From Paramacrobiotus metropolitanus (lineage: Eukaryota > Tardigrada > Eutardigrada > Parachela > Macrobiotidae), in contig NW_026570245.1 of assembly GCF_019649055.1 (NCBI RefSeq), positions 1,178,001-1,242,000 of the forward strand: a DNA stretch of 64,000 bases, in the 5' to 3' direction. Shown here one piece after another: positions 62,403 through 64,000 of the stretch (positions are counted from its first letter, which is position 1; each line of letters begins with the position of its first letter). A program made the position numbers and the translations under genes. The notes under the pieces were generated by a model that worked only from the letters and a program-made list of their open reading frames with translations, had not been told where the DNA came from and did not search any database.

Positions 62403-63696
62403 TTAGTTTTGGGTGTTCACCTCAGTCTCTTGCTTCTTGGTAGGCGGTTCGTCGTTGTCGTCGTCGTCTTCCGAATGCTTCCGTTTGTTGCCACCTACGA
62501 CAGTCTCCGCAGGCTCAGTGCTGTTCAGGTATTCTTCCAAGTCAATGTCTCCGACCAGGAGAGTGTCGTCCAGTTCCTCTTCGGCTTCGGTCTCCGGAAC
62601 CGCGTCGTCGATTTCTCCTTCTTCAGCTTCAGTCGCCGGCTCACTCTCCAACGTGTCATCCGCAAGAACGTGTTCACCTTCTTCTTCGTTTTCGTCACCC
62701 ACGTCGCTTTCAGCTTCATCCGACGGATCGCCCTCGAAGAAACCCGAGTCAAGCGAGTTGTCCGGGGCGCCAGCAATGCGTTCGTAGTAAAAGTCGTGCA
62801 GCCGCTTCTACAAACGCCATGCATTGAATATAAGTTAAACTATGCACAGAAAAATACATCAACGGTGAGGGTTCTTACCATAAAATCAGTTAGACGGAGA
62901 AACAAGAGGAGGACGCCAGCATTGCGGGTGTAACGCTGAAGATCGAACCACATATTCTTGGCCCGCTGGTAGTAAGTGTAGTAGGTGTGGATCTGGTCAA
63001 ACTCAGTACGTGAAGCCCAGTCCGAAATCAAATCGTTGGCTTGCTCTAAAAGGTTAAGCATGTTATAAGTATTGGATTAGACGAACACGGAAATCTTCAC
63101 GAAAATTCAGTGGCTCACCAATGTACTGTGCAAGTAGTGGAAATTCGTCAGGCAAATCCGGAGTGGGAACAATGAGCCGATAGTAGAAATCGTGAAGTTG
63201 TTTCTACATGGAAAATTTTAAAATTAGCGATAAATCGTAAACCAAAGTCAAAGGAGAATTGAGAAGTGCAAATTTAGGTGAAGAATAAGATTTACAGCTG
63301 AAATACAGTGGATGCTTACCAGAAATTCAGCGATATGGAGAAACAAGACGAGAGCATCATAATGGCGGATGTAGTGAGCAAGGTCAATCCACAACGCATA
63401 GGCTAGGTTGAAGTAGCCAGAATAACGCCGGATTCTGCGGCAGTGGTTGAGAGCCAACCAATCCGAAAACAATTCATTTGCGATCTCTATAAGAAGCCGA
63501 GGTTTTCTTTTGGCATTCGAGTAATAACCATGTTATAAAGAGCCTCAATCTAACTATGAAAGGTCACCATTGCTAATATTAGAAAATTAAATTTGACAGC
63601 TTTTGTAAATAAATAAGTTAGCAGTGCATACTGTTTGAACTTACCGGTGTACTCTTCAAGCAGTGGAAACTCGTCAGGAAAATCAGGAATAGCCAT
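62403..63696 (-). CDS. Unrecognised protein with duplicated two-exon module and acidic tail
   Basis: Five exons (63,645-63,696; 63,320-63,486; 63,119-63,203; 62,879-63,045; 62,403-62,807) join in phase to 291 residues. The first exon starts MAIPDFPDEFPLLEEYT. Exons 2 and 4 are both 167 bases and encode related helical units (EIANELFSDW... and EQANDLISDW...). Exons 1 and 3 share PDFPDEFPLL / PDLPDEFPLL. Exon 5 opens KRLHDFYYERI, like exon 3 (KQLHDFYYRLI), then becomes strongly acidic and ends with NKRKHSEDDDD and PPTKKQ, a possible nuclear localisation signal. No known domain is recognised. Introns are 71-158 bases, all GT-AG. A GATATAAG box lies about 81 bases upstream. Confidence 0.75.
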
Positions 63697-64000
63697 GGGA
63701 GATGCTGAAGATCCAGTTCCAGTGGTGTGTAAAAGAAAACTGTCCGAATGATTTGATTTTGTGCTAGAGAAATCGACTTATATCCTCTGGCTTGGAACTC
63801 AACATTTTTCCTGGTGCGGAGCCATTGGCTGTAGGTGATTTGTAAACTCCCACTACCCTTGACCAGACTGATGTGGTCCGAAGCAGAGAGTTTTTGGTCT
63901 GGTGGACACTGGTTCTCTAACGATGTGGGTTGGGCTGTATGATACGTGGAGCTACCAAGGAAAATTCCTTATGACCCATTCGGTAAAAGGGCCGAGGAGA
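63697..64000. other. Upstream region of the right-hand gene
   Basis: It contains a minus-strand TATAAG at about 63,777-63,782, upstream of the gene starting at 63,696. No coding exon of the interrupted P450 is seen here. Nothing else is recognised to the window end. Confidence 0.4.

Noticed and set aside
1-64000. CRISPR arrays, rRNA or bacterial operon signals
   Set aside because: None seen; the window is clearly eukaryotic, with spliced genes and polyadenylation signals.

Overview
The window reads as nuclear DNA of a tardigrade, probably a eutardigrade. The decisive marker is a CAHS (cytosolic abundant heat-soluble) protein at 14,916-16,526, a family known only from that lineage. Short GT-AG introns, TATA boxes and AATAAA signals fit a compact animal genome.

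Host genes, 1-26.7 kb. On the minus strand lies a laminin alpha chain of the two-L4 (alpha-1/2, wing blister) type. It runs from its signal-peptide exon at 13.5 kb to LG modules that leave the window at base 1. Next come the CAHS gene and, 1.8 kb upstream on the same strand, a two-exon gene that shares the CAHS protein's 41-residue N-terminal block but lacks the CAHS helical core. A six-exon PABP-like gene with four RRMs and no C-terminal MLLE/PABC domain follows. On the plus strand there is a secreted GH16 glucanase (EIDVME active site) and then the first two exons of a microsomal cytochrome P450.

Mobile DNA, about 26.8-62.2 kb. The P450 reading frame is not resumed in the window. Two unrelated elements follow its second exon. 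The first is a very large Ty3/Gypsy-type retroelement. It has a 3,499-codon gag-protease-RT-RNaseH ORF, a separate integrase ORF with an AT-hook tail, and about 7 kb of further proline-rich and coiled-coil ORFs that decay towards the right. A short motif (CCGACCT / AGGTCGG) is scattered through it in all coding frames and in noncoding parts. The second is a Polinton/Maverick (adintovirus-like) element of about 13.6 kb with packaging ATPase, retroviral-type integrase with chromodomain, penton-like and hexon-like capsid proteins, adenain-like protease and protein-primed DNA polymerase B. Most of its genes carry frame breaks, but the major capsid ORF is intact.

The most unusual content is in the Polinton. 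It encodes a TATA-binding-protein homologue with both lobes and all four DNA-intercalating phenylalanines, beside TATA-box promoters. It also encodes an ADP-ribosylglycohydrolase-fold protein whose metal-binding motifs are altered. A 38-bp element follows the stop codon of both leftward genes and ties the hydrolase-like gene to the element. Several late genes are joined by ATGA stop-start overlaps.

Right edge, 62.4-63.7 kb. An unrecognised five-exon host-like gene on the minus strand is built from a tandemly duplicated two-exon module followed by an acidic tail.
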